From: Sipunculus nudus
Lineage: Eukaryota > Annelida > Sipuncula > Golfingiida > Sipunculidae
Reading direction: 5' to 3'
Length of the DNA: 64,000 nt
Assembly (NCBI GenBank): GCA_026874595.1
Contig: CM049317.1
Span: 12,408,382 to 12,472,381, forward strand
In this document: positions 25,971 through 37,864 of the stretch, one piece after another
How positions within the stretch are numbered: position 1 is the stretch's first letter
Layout of the letters: every line of letters starts with the position of its first letter
Made by a program: the position numbers and the translations under genes
The notes under the pieces: model-generated
Databases searched by the model: none
Told to the model about the DNA's origin: nothing
The model's input: the letters and a program-made list of their open reading frames with translations, nothing else

Positions 25971-26379
25971 CCTGTTCTGAATCTAAGTACATTATGCCAC
26001 TAATCGCACATATTTTTATCCAGCAGGGAAACTCACATAAGATGTAAATTCTTATTATAGTCATTTTTTACCGATCCTGGTGTTTTGGCTGTTATCATTA
26101 TTTATTCATTTAAAATTTATGTTGTGTCGTTTCCATCTTTTACTTGCCTCTTTTTACGTAATGCGCATTAGAAATTGTTTCTTGGGTGAATTTTGCGCTC
26201 TAGAAATACATAACTCCTGCTAGTTTGTAATAAACTCCTATACGCTCATGCAGCTCGACTAAAGAGATAAAATCGGTTTGACTTAGCTTGAGTGACGCGA
26301 TACGCGGGCGCATCGAGACTAAATAAAAAACAGGTCTGCATGATTGAAGAACGGCCGTAGCTGCAGGGGCGTGTTTTGG

Positions 26380-26500
26380 TTCCACGAACATGTTCCTGTT
26401 CATACTTCTGTTCATGAACGAAGACCGTTTTTCGCTCATGAACACGAACATGTTCCTGAAAACTCAGGGTGTTGGTTACACCACCAGGGGGCGCAGGAAT
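26380..26500. repeat. Palindrome-rich segment with GAACATGTTC
   Basis: The 10-bp palindrome GAACATGTTC occurs at 26386-26395 and 26446-26455, with GTTCATGAAC at 26410-26419 between them. A CCACCAGGGGGCGCAGG motif follows at 26481-26497. The block may be the edge of a mobile element or a regulatory cluster; the sequence alone does not decide. Confidence 0.45.
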
Positions 26501-26841
26501 AAAGTAGAGACTGGCAAAAATGGCGGCAAGGAAAGAAGTGCCTACCCATACTCGGATTGTTCATTTTAATTTCATTTACTGATATAAGTTAAATTTGTCA
26601 TCCTTTAAATGCATCTCATGTTTTTAATAAAAATAAATAAAATTAAATGACATGTACTGTTGAATAGTTATGAATGGCATTTTTAAGGTGCACGTATGTG
26701 AACAATGCGTTTTGGTTACATGTTCTTGTTTGCATCATTTTTGCGAATAGGAGGAGAAACATGTTCGGACAACGAAAAACGCACTAGATCGGTTAAATTC
26801 TAAACGACGAGACTTGAAAACAATAAAAAAAGTGAATAAAG

Positions 26842-26842
<1 letters not shown>

Positions 26843-26874
<32 letters not shown>

Positions 26875-26890
26875 TGTGTGTGTGTATGAG
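26843..26890. repeat. AT/GT microsatellite
   Basis: About 29 bp of alternating AT run into a short GT run. Confidence 0.85.
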
Positions 26891-27130
26891 ATTCATAACT
26901 TCATCACTACATGGTTCCCCTTTTGACACGCTTGCCAGAAACATATTTATTTTTTCCCCATCTCTACCCACACCACTTGTGCCAAGCCGGCTGCCATTAT
27001 AAGCTTGGTTATTGCTTAGCAGTCATATCTTCGTGCTTTTTTTAGCAAAGACGACAATTGCTCGAACGGAAATGCTGTCATAGATTAAAGCACATCATTT
27101 AACACTTTTCAGCCTCACTTAATGATTAAT

Positions 27131-27147
27131 AAGTTACTGCTGTTTGA
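27131..27147. repeat. SINE target-site duplication, left
   Basis: This is the left copy of the 17-bp direct repeat flanking the SINE. It is identical to 27557-27573. Confidence 0.92.
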
Positions 27148-27556
27148 ACCGACTTCTGTGGCTCAGGGGTAGAGCGCGGGACTCAAAGCCGGGAGATCGT
27201 GGGTTCGAATCTCAGCCGAGGCGATGAGGTTTTTCACGGTCGGCCCCACCCAGGATGAGCGCTCTGCAGGCTTAATGGGTAGGCTGTGCCCCACAGCCGT
27301 GTATCAGTCACATACGAGTGCGTCTTTCGGGGTTGATTACACACCCAGATCCCGCAGGTGCGGTAGACACCGGGCCTGGGTGACACCAGGATATAAAATA
27401 AAAATGATAGGAAGCGAGTGCTACCGCTTGTCAAGTAGTCCCAAACCGAAACGGAAACTCTGCAGATGTACATACTTAGATTAAGAATTAGATAGGTTAG
27501 CATTAAAAAAATGGAGGCGGTTACCTCCACCAAAAAAAAAATTAAAAAAAAAAAAA
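27148..27556 (+). mobile_element. tRNA-derived SINE, full length
   Basis: The head is tRNA-like: an A box TGGCTCAGGGG at 27159-27169 and a B box GGTTCGAATCT at 27202-27212 with normal spacing, so RNA polymerase III would read it. The anticodon arm is degenerate, so this is not a working tRNA gene. A body of about 320 bp follows and ends in an A-rich tail. The insertion is flanked by a perfect 17-bp direct repeat AAGTTACTGCTGTTTGA at 27131-27147 and 27557-27573, the target-site duplication left by LINE-driven retroposition. Confidence 0.92.
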
Positions 27557-27573
27557 AAGTTACTGCTGTTTGA
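27557..27573. repeat. SINE target-site duplication, right
   Basis: This is the right copy of the 17-bp direct repeat and lies directly after the A tail. The lack of differences suggests the insertion is young. Confidence 0.92.
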
Positions 27574-27775
27574 TGTGCCACATGAGCTATGATAGTGGGT
27601 ATGTTAAGGTTGGCTGCAGCAGTTCTTCATTTCTGGGGTTGAATACTGGGGCCCCGCAAGGATACATACTTTTCCCCATTTCTTTTTTATAATTTATACC
27701 AAGGATTTCCAGGCAACACATCAAGGATGTTTAATGTTGTTCTATGGTCTTGGTTTAAAATCAGTTATCCATTCT
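27574..27775 (+). mobile_element. Reverse transcriptase fragment of a LINE
   Basis: The plus strand reads VKVGCSSSSFLGLNTGAPQG followed by Y-I-L-F-P, then after a frameshift LYTKDF-like residues. NTGAPQG and the following SP-LF-LYT block are the conserved substrate-binding region of LINE polymerases. Stops and a shift show it is dead. The SINE above inserted at its left edge. Confidence 0.65.
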
Positions 27776-27779
27776 TACG

Positions 27780-28690
27780 GTAAAATCTACATATTCTATC
27801 TTATGTGTATATTATATTATATTATATTATGTTAATAAACAAATATATATTGTATACAAATACGAATCCAAAGGTGTTCATATTAAATAAAAAATTGTGT
27901 GAACTGTTAGGCTCAACGAACCTGCTCGGGTTATGTGTGTAGATTTAATTAATCTTGATGAAATGCGACCACACACTGACGTAGCGTGGTATGCGATACA
28001 ATAGAGCTCGACCTGTGAAATGAACAAAGGGCACGTCATGTAGATTTCAGTTTGTAGTTTTCCGTATACTCAGACTACACACGTGTAGTGCACTGTCCCG
28101 TGTCAAAACAACAATGTGATGACACGGTTATTTCCTAGGCCAGGTAGGTGAGTATACTGGCTGTCTTGTGCAGAAATAATTACGTGCTTCGCAGCGTAAA
28201 GCCTGTGTTATCTTCTATTGGTATGTAATCGTAACAACATACCATGTATCTGGAATTTCTCCATACACATCATCTTAATCAAGTCATCAAACTCATGATT
28301 AGCGTAGATTCGGTGAAAATCATGTAACAAATAGCCGAAGGTGCATAAGCTGTTTGTGTAATTTTAATCTGATACAGCGTACCCATCTTTTTGTAAATAA
28401 CAAGTGAAATTTGAATTACTCTACTGGGAATATAAGCTTCATGCCATTGTATTAAAAAAAATAATGTGCTATATTTAAATGTGGTAGCCCTCGGACCTCT
28501 CTGTGACCAACCATCGTAATAGCCCGCTTTTGACTTTGAAGTGTCATTAACAATGCCATGTGTCCTAATAGGGGTCTTTTTTCCCATCTTCCTATGAATC
28601 CTCACAATTTCGACATTACTTTAGAATTGATACAGATTACTACCACCTATCAGAAACTCGCCAGTGGACTCGGCCCATGTAAATTCTGCC
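27780..28690. other. Upstream region of the SLC49A4-like gene
   Basis: The stretch holds a short TATTA repeat (about 27808-27832) and otherwise unique-looking sequence. I see no TATA box at a fitting distance from the start codon. The minus-strand open frame of 108 codons at 28279-28605 has no recognisable motif. Confidence 0.4.
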
Positions 28691-28764
28691 ATGGAAAACC
28701 CGCACCGCACAACCCCTGCTGAAGTCCCGCCGAGCTATCCCAACGCAAAACAGGTAACATGCTA
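28691..28764 (+). promoter_or_regulatory. Possible upstream ORF in the SLC49A4-like leader
   Basis: An ATG in strong context (GCC ATG G) opens a short frame beginning MENPHRTTPAEVPPSYPNAK. Unspliced, it ends at TAG (28762-28764) after 24 codons. A possible 39-nt intron (28753-28791, GTAACA...ATACAG) would extend it into the real leader, ending at a TAG about 28827, still out of frame with the main start. If transcribed, it could lower translation of the transporter. Confidence 0.35.
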
Positions 28765-28815
28765 GTGTAACTTACTATTTCTGTCTATACAGGTTGTGAA
28801 TTCCCCTCAAGAATC

Positions 28816-29116
28816 ATGTCCGAAATAGAGCGACTTTTACCAGATTCGGTCACAAGTATAAACACGGAGAGGCCGAATTCTAACGGAAACGGCCGAGTAC
28901 ATACCGAACTTTACCGAAGGCGTTGGTACATCTTGGTTGTGTTCTCATTATGCAGTTTCACGCAAAGTCTCGTTTGGAACACATGGGGTCCGATAGCGGC
29001 CGCGTCGGAAATAGCATTCGGTTGGAAAGATCGCCATATTGCAATGCTTGCGCTGTGGGGACCTGTTATGTTTGTATTATCTGTGTATTTGTTTTCTTGG
29101 CTAATGCAAACTAAAG
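28816..29116 (+). CDS. SLC49A4-like transporter, exon 1
   Basis: This is the first coding exon of a major facilitator transporter related to SLC49A4 (DIRC2), a lysosomal multi-pass protein that in mammals is reported to move pyridoxine-type vitamins. The call rests on YRRRWYILVVFSLCSFTQSL, VWNTWGPIAAASEIAFGW and the WGPVMFVLSVYLFSWLM block, which cover the start of the protein and its first two membrane helices. Residues 3-8, EIERLL, form an acidic dileucine signal of the [DE]xxxL[LI] type, in the same place as the human sorting motif. The ATG at 28816 is chosen because this motif follows at once and the frame then runs to the family core. The exon ends TKG at a GTGAGT donor in phase 1. The open frame continues to 29244, but that part is intron. 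Confidence 0.93.
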
Positions 29117-29295
29117 GTGAGTTCAGCTTTAAGAATAATATAAATTTTTCACATTCTGTATATTTTGAGTTCTTTTTGTTTGTATTTATTGATTTTGGCT
29201 TGTTTACAATGCTAAATTTTATATATTGTCGCATATCAGAATGAAGTGTAGTTAAGAACTTAAATAAATATAGTTAAATTCCAAAAAGCTAGAGC

Positions 29296-29296
<1 letters not shown>

Positions 29297-29340
<44 letters not shown>

Positions 29341-29408
29341 CCTAGTGGAAATAGGAACGAAAGTTTACATGCACAGACATACATGCACAGAGACAAACAA
29401 AGTCAAGT

Positions 29409-29466
<58 letters not shown>
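29297..29466. repeat. Two AG microsatellites in intron 1
   Basis: AG runs at 29297-29338 and 29412-29466 flank about 70 bp with ACATGCACAGA repeats. They lie about 180 bp after the exon 1 donor. Confidence 0.9.
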
Positions 29467-29639
29467 CAGACACAGCGGGGAAACAATGAGATGAGAGGAA
29501 CAATAAATATGAAATTATTGGGAGAATGATGAAAATGACCGGCAGAAAGCATTAGTAGGCCTATATAAAAAGAAGTGCTTTACTGTTCTCTTACATCTGT
29601 TATGTTATCTATCCCATATCACCCTGCTACAATTTGAGG

Positions 29640-30390
29640 GTGTGAGCATGGCCTTACCCTGCTGTTACCTTTGCCGATACCTTTCCCCTTCGTTCCACCA
29701 AACTCAGATTGGTTCTCTCCTCGCATTTTCATGGTGCTTCCATTTTACAAACACACTCAAAGATCGCACGTCGATATTATGGGTATACCGCTGGTCATCA
29801 AAAAAGCTCCACCTGCCCTTGATATACTGTGGAAGTGGTACTTTTAGCGGGGTTTTAATTTTCGCGCTTTAAGCGGGAGCTAAGTTTGCGCTAAATTAAG
29901 AACCCGCTTTAATTAGATGCAATCGTTCAGAAGACTGCAGCTTTCTCGCCTGACACTCATAGCAGATACGTGGGTCTTGTAATCCCTTAGAGCGGGAGGG
30001 CTTGAGTTGAGGCGGCTTCCACCAGGATGTTAGAGTAGTGATGTTGTAATAACAGGTCATTGCAAACGATATCTCAGCTGAAATTCCCTCCCATTTACAG
30101 TATTTATTTAGAAACAACTGTGAAACTAGTATCCTTTTAAGACTTTAAGAACTCCCTCCCTATGACTGAGATCAAGCCGCAATTGTTCTCAGCTTTGTTT
30201 GTTGTTCATACAAGGCTTGCTTCTGCAAACCTGTCTTTTATAAATATTTTAATTTGATACAAAATGAATTACCTATACATACTGATTTGCGTGAAAATTT
30301 AAACTGCGCTAATGCTGTAAAGTAAAAAAAATTCAGATCCGCCAAATGAACCACTTTCACAGTATATAACATAGATTATGTTATAATTCA
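29640..30390. other. Intron 1 of the SLC49A4-like gene, rest
   Basis: Short open frames occur on both strands, but none carries a motif or splice context. I see no further element. Confidence 0.4.
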
Positions 30391-30391
30391 G

Positions 30392-30482
30392 GTCTACGCC
30401 TCGCTGTTGTGATAGAGATGTTACTGATCACGGGCGGCTGTGCCATTAGATGTATTCCAGTAAGGCCAGAGCTTGCTCTGTG
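30392..30482 (+). CDS. SLC49A4-like transporter, exon 2
   Basis: A 91-nt exon lies between TTATAATTCAG and a GTAAGTAA donor. Joined in phase 1 to exon 1 it reads LRLAVVIEMLLITGGCAIRC followed by IPVRPELAL. This matches the third membrane segment and the LRCIP-type turn found after the first two helices in SLC49A4. Its length (one base more than a multiple of three) is exactly what is needed to link the phase-1 end of exon 1 to the phase-2 start of exon 3. It is too short to show as an open frame by length alone. Confidence 0.9.
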
Positions 30483-31269
30483 GTAAGTAATAATCACTAG
30501 CTGCACCCGTGGAAAATCCACGGCTCTGTCTGATGCATATTTTTGTAATAAGCTGATAGGAACTAAACTTTTTAATCCTAATGTTTCTGCAGGAACTTTT
30601 GTCATGTGTTTTACTTCTATGGTATAAAGATTACCTCTGCTAGAATTCTCCAGAAACTCCCTCCCTTAAAATTTCAACATAGAAAGAAAAATTATTCTAT
30701 ACCCGAGAAATCTCACCCAAAAAAATTAATTTTGGAAGGAGAAGTGAAGCATAAACAGGGTGTACGAATTTTTAAGTGAGAAGTTTTTTTTCCGATAATC
30801 AACGTAGGTCCATCAGCTTCTATGCTTGGGAAATATCGTAGAACCATTGTTTAAAGAAGCATTCTACCGTGAAATTATACGAAAGATGCTATGTATTATT
30901 TGAAGCTCAGGCGACATCGTGAAACACGATGTTTATTCAGTGTTATCGGTTGAGGGTATAGTCTGAGGCATGTTAACAGACACATGCGTTATTTATATAC
31001 ACATGCATATGTCGTTGAAGTCACTTGTTCGCGAAACGTATAGTTGCCAATGTGAAAAGATAGGCCCAGAAAAGTATATTCCAACAGTATTAAATTTTTG
31101 GTTTAAGTACTGTAAATTGTCATGGAATAAGAAGGTCTGATGCAAAATTGACAACTCTACCAGATAAAAAGAAAGCAGGTTGATATATTTCGATGAAAGC
31201 ATTTAATACACACAAAAAATTCAGCCTTGGTTCATTGCATTGTCTTTCATTAAATTAATGCAAAATATA

Positions 31270-32450
31270 ATATACAGATTTTGCTGAAATTTGTTGAGGG
31301 GTAGAGTAAAACTGCATACGTAATCCATTACATTTTTGGAGGTAATCGGAATCACCATGATTTATTTTTTTTCTTAAGTGCCATAATCACAATTCCACAA
31401 AGGAATAATTATAAGGGGCTATTCCTTTCCTTTGTCCCCGAGTACGCATTTTGTATGCAGTTAATCTGCCACTCGCCTGGTGAACCCGTGTTTCTGAACC
31501 ATGACAATGTTTTACATGCAACGTGCATGTATGAACGAACGACTGATAAGTAGATTCTGTCAGGGGTTTCAAAGTCCCCAAGCCATCCTCCCCCTCCCCC
31601 CCCCCCCCCCAGGGCTTCCTTTGAAAAAAACAACCCATAAATTGGCCGAACTATTTAAACCATGGTTATCATTCCATATGGAATGATACTTCTGAATGTA
31701 TAAAAATCAACATACCTGTAAACCTATAAAACGGTGATCGTGTAAAGGGTCTCAGCTCTTTGTGTCAACTATGATTTAAAATCTTCACTTCCTTTTGACA
31801 GAGTGAAATTCCTTAAGTGGCGATATAATGGAAATGAGGTTCAGCTGGGATTACAGGTGGCCTCCTGAAAAAGCGTAACGGGCGAAAAATGTTTGCTGAA
31901 CATTTGTAGAGGGTGAGGGTAAAGACACATCATCAGTCAATTTCATTTTGGTGGTAATATGAATCACCACAATATATATTTTCTTATAAACCATTATGAC
32001 AAAGGACCATTCCTTTTCCCCATGTGGAAGCCACCCATTCGTAATCATTAGTTCTGCCACTCGCAAGGTGAACAAATACACGTGAACCCCCCACCCCCCC
32101 CCCCCCCCCCCCCATCTTCAGACCCCACCCCCACCCAACCCGAATGATAATTAGGTTGTGGGGCTTCTTTTTTTTAAAAAAAAAACTTAATAAAACACAT
32201 GACTTTGCCGAGCTTTTAATGGTTATCATGGTTATCTTCCTTTGGGAGAGAAAATTCCTTTAGAGGCGTTACAATGGATATCGGGTGTCAATGGAGATTA
32301 AAATGGACCCGCGTGACCGCGTATTGCAAGGAAATGCCTTTTGGGCAGGACAAGCGCGCTGGCTACGGTCTGAACAGGCCGTTGAAAATTCCCGAGGCGC
32401 CTCCTGAAAAAGCGTCACAGGCGTGGAGGACTTTGCAGCATAAAAGCAAT
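31270..32450. repeat. Diverged tandem duplication in intron 2
   Basis: Several landmarks occur twice in order: a GGTAAT..GAATCACCA block, CTGCCACTCGC (about 31466 and 32054), a poly-C run (31592-31611 and about 32093-32113), GGTTATCAT, and CCTCCTGAAAAAGCGT (31861 and 32400). Spacing varies from about 540 to 590 bp, so the copies have diverged by indels. The open frames of 60-83 codons here are repeat-based. Confidence 0.65.
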
Positions 32451-33182
32451 AGGAGCACCTAATGGGGAAATATTAATATTATTAATTATTCAGCTTAATA
32501 GGGCATAATCCCGCAAAATAAAACAAACTTGTCCTAGAAGAGCACACCTCCGATACGTCTGCCGAATTTGGAGAGTCAAATCAGAACTAAAGCAGATAAA
32601 CCGTGGTCTAGAAAAAAAACAACTCCGCATTGATTATATAAAATAGATGTTCGCACAAGTGTTCACCAAGCCTTGACTGCCTATCAATACATACTAACAT
32701 CTGGTGGTAATCGTTGGAAACAGCCCCTCATATTTCCCCAAAGATACTACAATCAAGCTAAACGACGAGTAAAACTTTTATGTTCCCAGTTCAAGTAAGA
32801 ATTAGCCATGTGATCATTTCCTAATTGTAAACAAACCAATCAACCACATATTCGATCAGCTTGTGGACAACAGAGATGTCAGGTGTGGTGTTGCCCACTG
32901 ACATGAAGATAACTAATAGTCTAATGTTAAAGGATAAAAAAAAACATGAACATTCGATAGACAGGGTTGAATAATTTTCTATAAATGGAGCAGTAACAAA
33001 TAAACAAATTGTCTTAAAAAATACTTTTCAACTTTAAAAAAAAAAGTATATTGATTTACCCCGATATGGTCGAAGTGTCTATTTGCTATATTTCCCTTAT
33101 CAGTGTTATTTTGATGACCATTTACCGCGTCATTACTTTATCCCCGCATTCTCCTGACAGTTTCATTGTTTGTTATTTCCAG

Positions 33183-33346
33183 GACCATGAACGCCGGTCA
33201 GATCTTAGACAGTCTCGCCGGACCTGTGGCGATGGCTGGTTCCACAGTGGTATCGGCCGCCTGGTTCCCGCCCGATCGGAGGACCACCGCCACAGCAATA
33301 GTCACCAGGGTACAGTCCCTGGGCGGCGGGCTGCCATTCCTTCTAG
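33183..33346 (+). CDS. SLC49A4-like transporter, exon 3
   Basis: The exon lies between TTTCCAG and GGTCAGTC. It reads TMNAGQILDSLAGPVAMAGS, then VVSAAWFPPDRRTTATAIVT, ending SLGGGLPFLL in phase 1. The G-Q-x-L-x-x-LAGP block and the WFPPDRR-TATAI signature on the loop and fifth helix are the strongest match to SLC49A4 in the locus. The frame upstream of 33183 is intron. Confidence 0.94.
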
Positions 33347-33410
33347 GTCAGTCACGTGAACAGTCTGAATTGTGTACTAATGTTTTAAAACTCTACGTAT
33401 TATATTAACC

Positions 33411-33436
33411 ATATATATATATATATATATATATAT
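33411..33436. repeat. AT microsatellite in intron 3
   Basis: A short alternating AT run sits between exons 3 and 4, about 65 bp after the donor. Confidence 0.85.
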
Positions 33437-33648
33437 GAGATGTCGACTCATTCATTCATTTATTCATTCATAATTTTTGCATACGAATTAATTTGAACAA
33501 ATCACATATATTTTAAACAAAATCATATTTACTCAGTCCAAGGATGTTATGTAAGTGTACATGCGGCTCTGTTCAGTTCTTCTATCATATCTTTCTATAC
33601 ATCATGTGCTGCTGTACCTCATCAATGCAACTTACTATTATATTTTAG

Positions 33649-33700
33649 GTCCACTTGTAGTTGATTTATCCAAATATAATATATCAGGGAACACAACCAG
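33649..33700 (+). CDS. SLC49A4-like transporter, exon 4
   Basis: A 52-nt exon follows TATATTTTAG and ends at CCAG followed by GTGAGT. In phase with exon 3 it reads GPLVVDLSKYNISGNTTR. GPLVV continues the sixth helix exactly as in SLC49A4, and the following lumenal loop carries two N-glycosylation sequons (NIS, NTT). It ends with two bases of a codon (phase 2). Confidence 0.88.
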
Positions 33701-36700
33701 GTGAGTATTAAGACCAGTTCCTTTAACTTTGACGAATGACTCAAACCTGAGCGCCACCTAGTGTCCCTTTAAATCATCCGTGATTAATGATTTTGCTCCC
33801 ACGTGTCGACACGGGTGGTAATAGATATATATATATCACACCTACGTAAAAAACATACACTATAACACTAGATTGCCGCAGGAGAGCGCATACCTCCGCT
33901 CAGGTAAAACAGTCAAAATGGATCAGCCAGATCCTCCACAAAATTATATGGGGAATATTAAGTCTGCTAACAAATAAACAATGAAACTCAGGCGGAAGCA
34001 TAATCTCCTTGGCGAAGGTAAATAGATCCAAGACCACTATGATTGTTAATGATCTAGGTGAATGATTATGAAAAAACACTGAGGGTTATTTCATCACAAT
34101 GTTAGTGTTGATATATGTACTTTGATTCTTACAGACTTTGATTCCCAGTCATGCTGTATTTTTACTAAAATGTATATTAAAGGTACGAAAATAATACTTC
34201 AGTGGTTGAGGGAATCCGGAATGACGTCAGTGTCCTCATGTATATACGTGAGTTTTACTGAATCTAAATAGCCAAAATTATAAGTAGCAACAAAAATAGG
34301 ATTAGATGGTATGTAAATTAGGAAGATGATGCGTGTATTGATAAACTTGATCAATATTTCATAATGGTATGAAACAAATATTGTTGTCATTTTTATAGAC
34401 ATTTAAAGACATTTTTATTATTTTAACTGTAATTTTGACTAAATGATTAAGAAGATAATAATAATAATAATAATAATAATAATTATCACGGTCCCACTCG
34501 CTATGTTTATATTGACGCCTGTGATCGCGCACTGTCCGCCTTTTTGAACACCCGTGTACAGGAGTAAGTCAACGGTTTCAGGGCAATATTTTGGCAGGTA
34601 CCATTTCATTTTTTCATGTTAATTCAACATGCGCTACAGGTTATTAGGCCCCATTAAAGGCCGGAACAAATCTGAATATTACGTTGACGCCTCATGCCCT
34701 CACAACAACCAATTAACCGTGCACATAACCAGATATTACTGGCCATTTTGGTCAGCTCAGAATTGGTTTCCTGGGTAGTTCTGGTCGTCGTGAATCTTGA
34801 ATGAAGGGAGAAAGGAAGGAAGGACGGAAGGAGGAAAAGTCAGCCGATTATTTCGTTTGGTCATTACATCTACCGCATGTTCAGGCAGGATAAAAAATCT
34901 ATCGGACAATCCTTTATAGTCAGACATTTTTGCAGGCGATTTTTCCTTCCGAATCTTCAAAACCGGGCCGGCAGCACCCTTACATTTACCGATCCTACCG
35001 ATGTTTCCGGCCGGCAAATATTCGAAGATCCGTAGTTCTCCAGCTAGAAATGTGGTTTAAACTTACATATTCCTCCGCTTAGATGCTAATCAATCTTTAA
35101 AGTATGCTACTCATTGTTTTGTCCCATGGTTATCATATACAGTTATTTCAGCTCTGGAAGAAATTCGTCCCAGTGAAATGTTATGACCCTCAGCTAGGAT
35201 GAATAATTTGTCTTATTTCACAATCAAAAATAATTCTATGTGCATATAAACATCATTTCCTTCAAAATTTACCCCAGAATTTAACAGATTATTTATGGCC
35301 TTTACCATTAACCTCCACAAAACATCATGAAAACATGTTCATAACTTTTGAAATTAATAGCTAACGCACAAACCAACCAATCATGCATGTAACCAAAGAA
35401 AGGGAATCTGCAATACCTCACCACCTAGCGAAGTTGTAATTGGTAAACCTGAATGATCCATTCCAGGTTCATTTTATATCGGAGTTTTACTAAGATGCTA
35501 TACCTCAAGGGAAAAAAGCGCCGTCTAGTGTGAGTCTTAAGAAAAAAATATATCTAAAAAGGATTTTAGAGTGGAATTTTGCAAGATTTCATTTTTATAT
35601 GGCAAATAGGATAAATATGTAAGGAATAAGAATTATTGAAAAAAACGCTTATGCTGACAAGAATGACTTAAAGACGCATCAGCAGGCCACGATATTTTAG
35701 TAAAATACTGGGTATCAGCTGAGCTGAGTACTTCAGCCATTATGTTGGTTGTACTTCAGACTTCAGGGTGTGACCGGATTGTTTAGAAAAGAGAAATAAT
35801 TAATATCACAAATGCGGGATGTCCTTATTACGGGTTACTCCGAAACCCTTTTGATTTACATTCACTCATTTGCCAATTCCCAGGTTCATTGGTGCATAGA
35901 TATATACTAGTATATTCCCGAACAAGTGTTTGCATTCACTTATTCGGTTCATATTTCCACTTACATTCGGCATATGTGACCGCACATTTGTGAATATTCC
36001 TGGAAGTCCTTCCTGAATCCTAATAGACCATTTCAGCATCTCGCGACTCGCAATGCATGCTAGTCAGGGTCAAAGGTCACCATTACCAAAAACACGTTCT
36101 TTGACCAGACATGTGCAAGGCAGAAATGGCGGAACGTCACGTTCCAACCCTTTCTTTATATCTATTAATATTTTCAGTGGACGCCCTCCTATAGAAAATG
36201 GCACCTTTTATAAGTGTTACACATTGCTCCTAAGCTGGTTAGAGCTTTTCTGCTGGCCTTTTTAAACAAAATGTAACAAATACGAGCACTTGTGCAGTCA
36301 CTCACGCCAAGTGGCTCGCAGAGTCTCGCTGGTGAAATATTCAAGTGGACGCGTGACGGTGCTTCACATTTAACTTATTTATATGTAGAAATGTCGTTGT
36401 CAACACTTTGTTATGAAGGTCAGTAACCATTTATCAATCATGAGTATTTAGATAAACGTTTTTGTTTTTTGTTTTTACTTGAAATGCATCTTGATAACTA
36501 TCTCAAATTTCATAGTCCTGATTCCTGTGTTAGTAACAGGTTATTATAATACTGTTATATATAAAATGTTGAAGGCCAGTGTTTCAAGCCAAAATTCCCT
36601 TTAGCCCAGATAATGCTTTAATATTTTTATATTTCATAATACTAATCCACACTTATAACTGAGGAAATAATTAATACTGATAACTCTCTAACCCTGTCAT

Positions 36701-37130
36701 GGACAAAACGGAAATGTTTCACTTAATCAAGTTAATGTTTCACGTAAATGTTCACAGTTCAGCATGCAAAGCTGCTGGACAAGATTATTGTTATACATAT
36801 TTCAAAATTACAAAAATGTCTTTAAATCTTGGGTAATGGAATGGTAAATATAATTTATGATATAGTTTTTAGGGAGCATATCAAGACATTAAAAAATATA
36901 TTATAATGCAAAACTTGTAAACATAACTGTTTACCCTGTTATTTGTCACTGTTAATGCGTAATATATCATTAGCCTTCTGTTGAAGATGTTTATGGATTT
37001 CATGATCTGGGACAAATATTCAAGTGTCAAAGAACTTGAGAAAGTATGATAATTAGATATTTTTGTATGGATTTGCCAATGTCATCTCTTAACATGTTCA
37101 GAAATATAATATTTATATATTAATTATGCT
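33701..37130. other. Intron of the SLC49A4-like gene; core exons not found
   Basis: The next protein segment, roughly 230 residues by comparison with the family, should be encoded between 33701 and 39492. I looked for the expected family blocks in all plus frames and saw none. What is present is AT-rich sequence, an ATA run at 34458-34483 and a few short frames without motifs on either strand (for example minus strand 34757-35017). Confidence 0.55.
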
Positions 37131-37133
37131 ACT

Positions 37134-37136
<3 letters not shown>

Positions 37137-37192
<56 letters not shown>
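37137..37192. repeat. AT microsatellite
   Basis: A pure alternating AT tract of 56 bp. Confidence 0.95.
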
Positions 37193-37195
<3 letters not shown>

Positions 37196-37789
37196 TGAAC
37201 TTCACAAAATAAAACAGCGCATTTTTAGTAAATAAACATTTTACTTTAACATGACATGTCAGTTGAAGGATTTAAACATGAATAAAATGCAGTGGAAAAA
37301 AAGCAAATATACTATATGGAAGTCCTTTTATAGCATACACCTTTTTCAGCTTACATTTTTCCTTTTTTTTATAGTTATAATGGAGTTTTAACACTGTACT
37401 AAGTTCTTGAGAATCCTTAGTATACAAATACATATAATACGTATGCTAAAAAGAATATACTTTTTACTATAAAATTAATAAATTTTACTTCATAAAAGTG
37501 CTTCGGACCAGCTGCTGTTAGACAAGGGCACAATACATACCCATACACTGAATATCAAAGGGGCAGACCATATATGCCGTTGTGTACCTTTCATGTACCA
37601 AATACCTTTCATCAATCAATAAACATTTCAAGCTTAATTGGTGTTTTATGCATTGAGATTTTGGAAGTATGTTGCCTCCCCTTAATTTTTTTTGGAAAAA
37701 TAAAATATATTAGGTCTGTATGAAGCATATAAGGGCAGTTTCCTTGGAACATATAAAATATTGATTGCATAAATAACTAAAATACCATT

Positions 37790-37864
37790 TATTATATATA
37801 TATATATATATATATGTAAATATATATGTATATGTATGTGTGTATGTATGTATGTATATATATA
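37790..37864. repeat. AT/GTAT microsatellite
   Basis: An AT run is followed by TATG and GTAT repeats and a second short AT run. Confidence 0.85.

Noticed and set aside
27148-27222. A functional tRNA gene
   Set aside because: The A and B boxes are good, but the acceptor and anticodon stems do not pair, and the sequence continues into a SINE body with an A tail.
28279-28605. 108-codon minus-strand frame upstream of the transporter
   Set aside because: Its composition and lack of motif do not separate it from chance.
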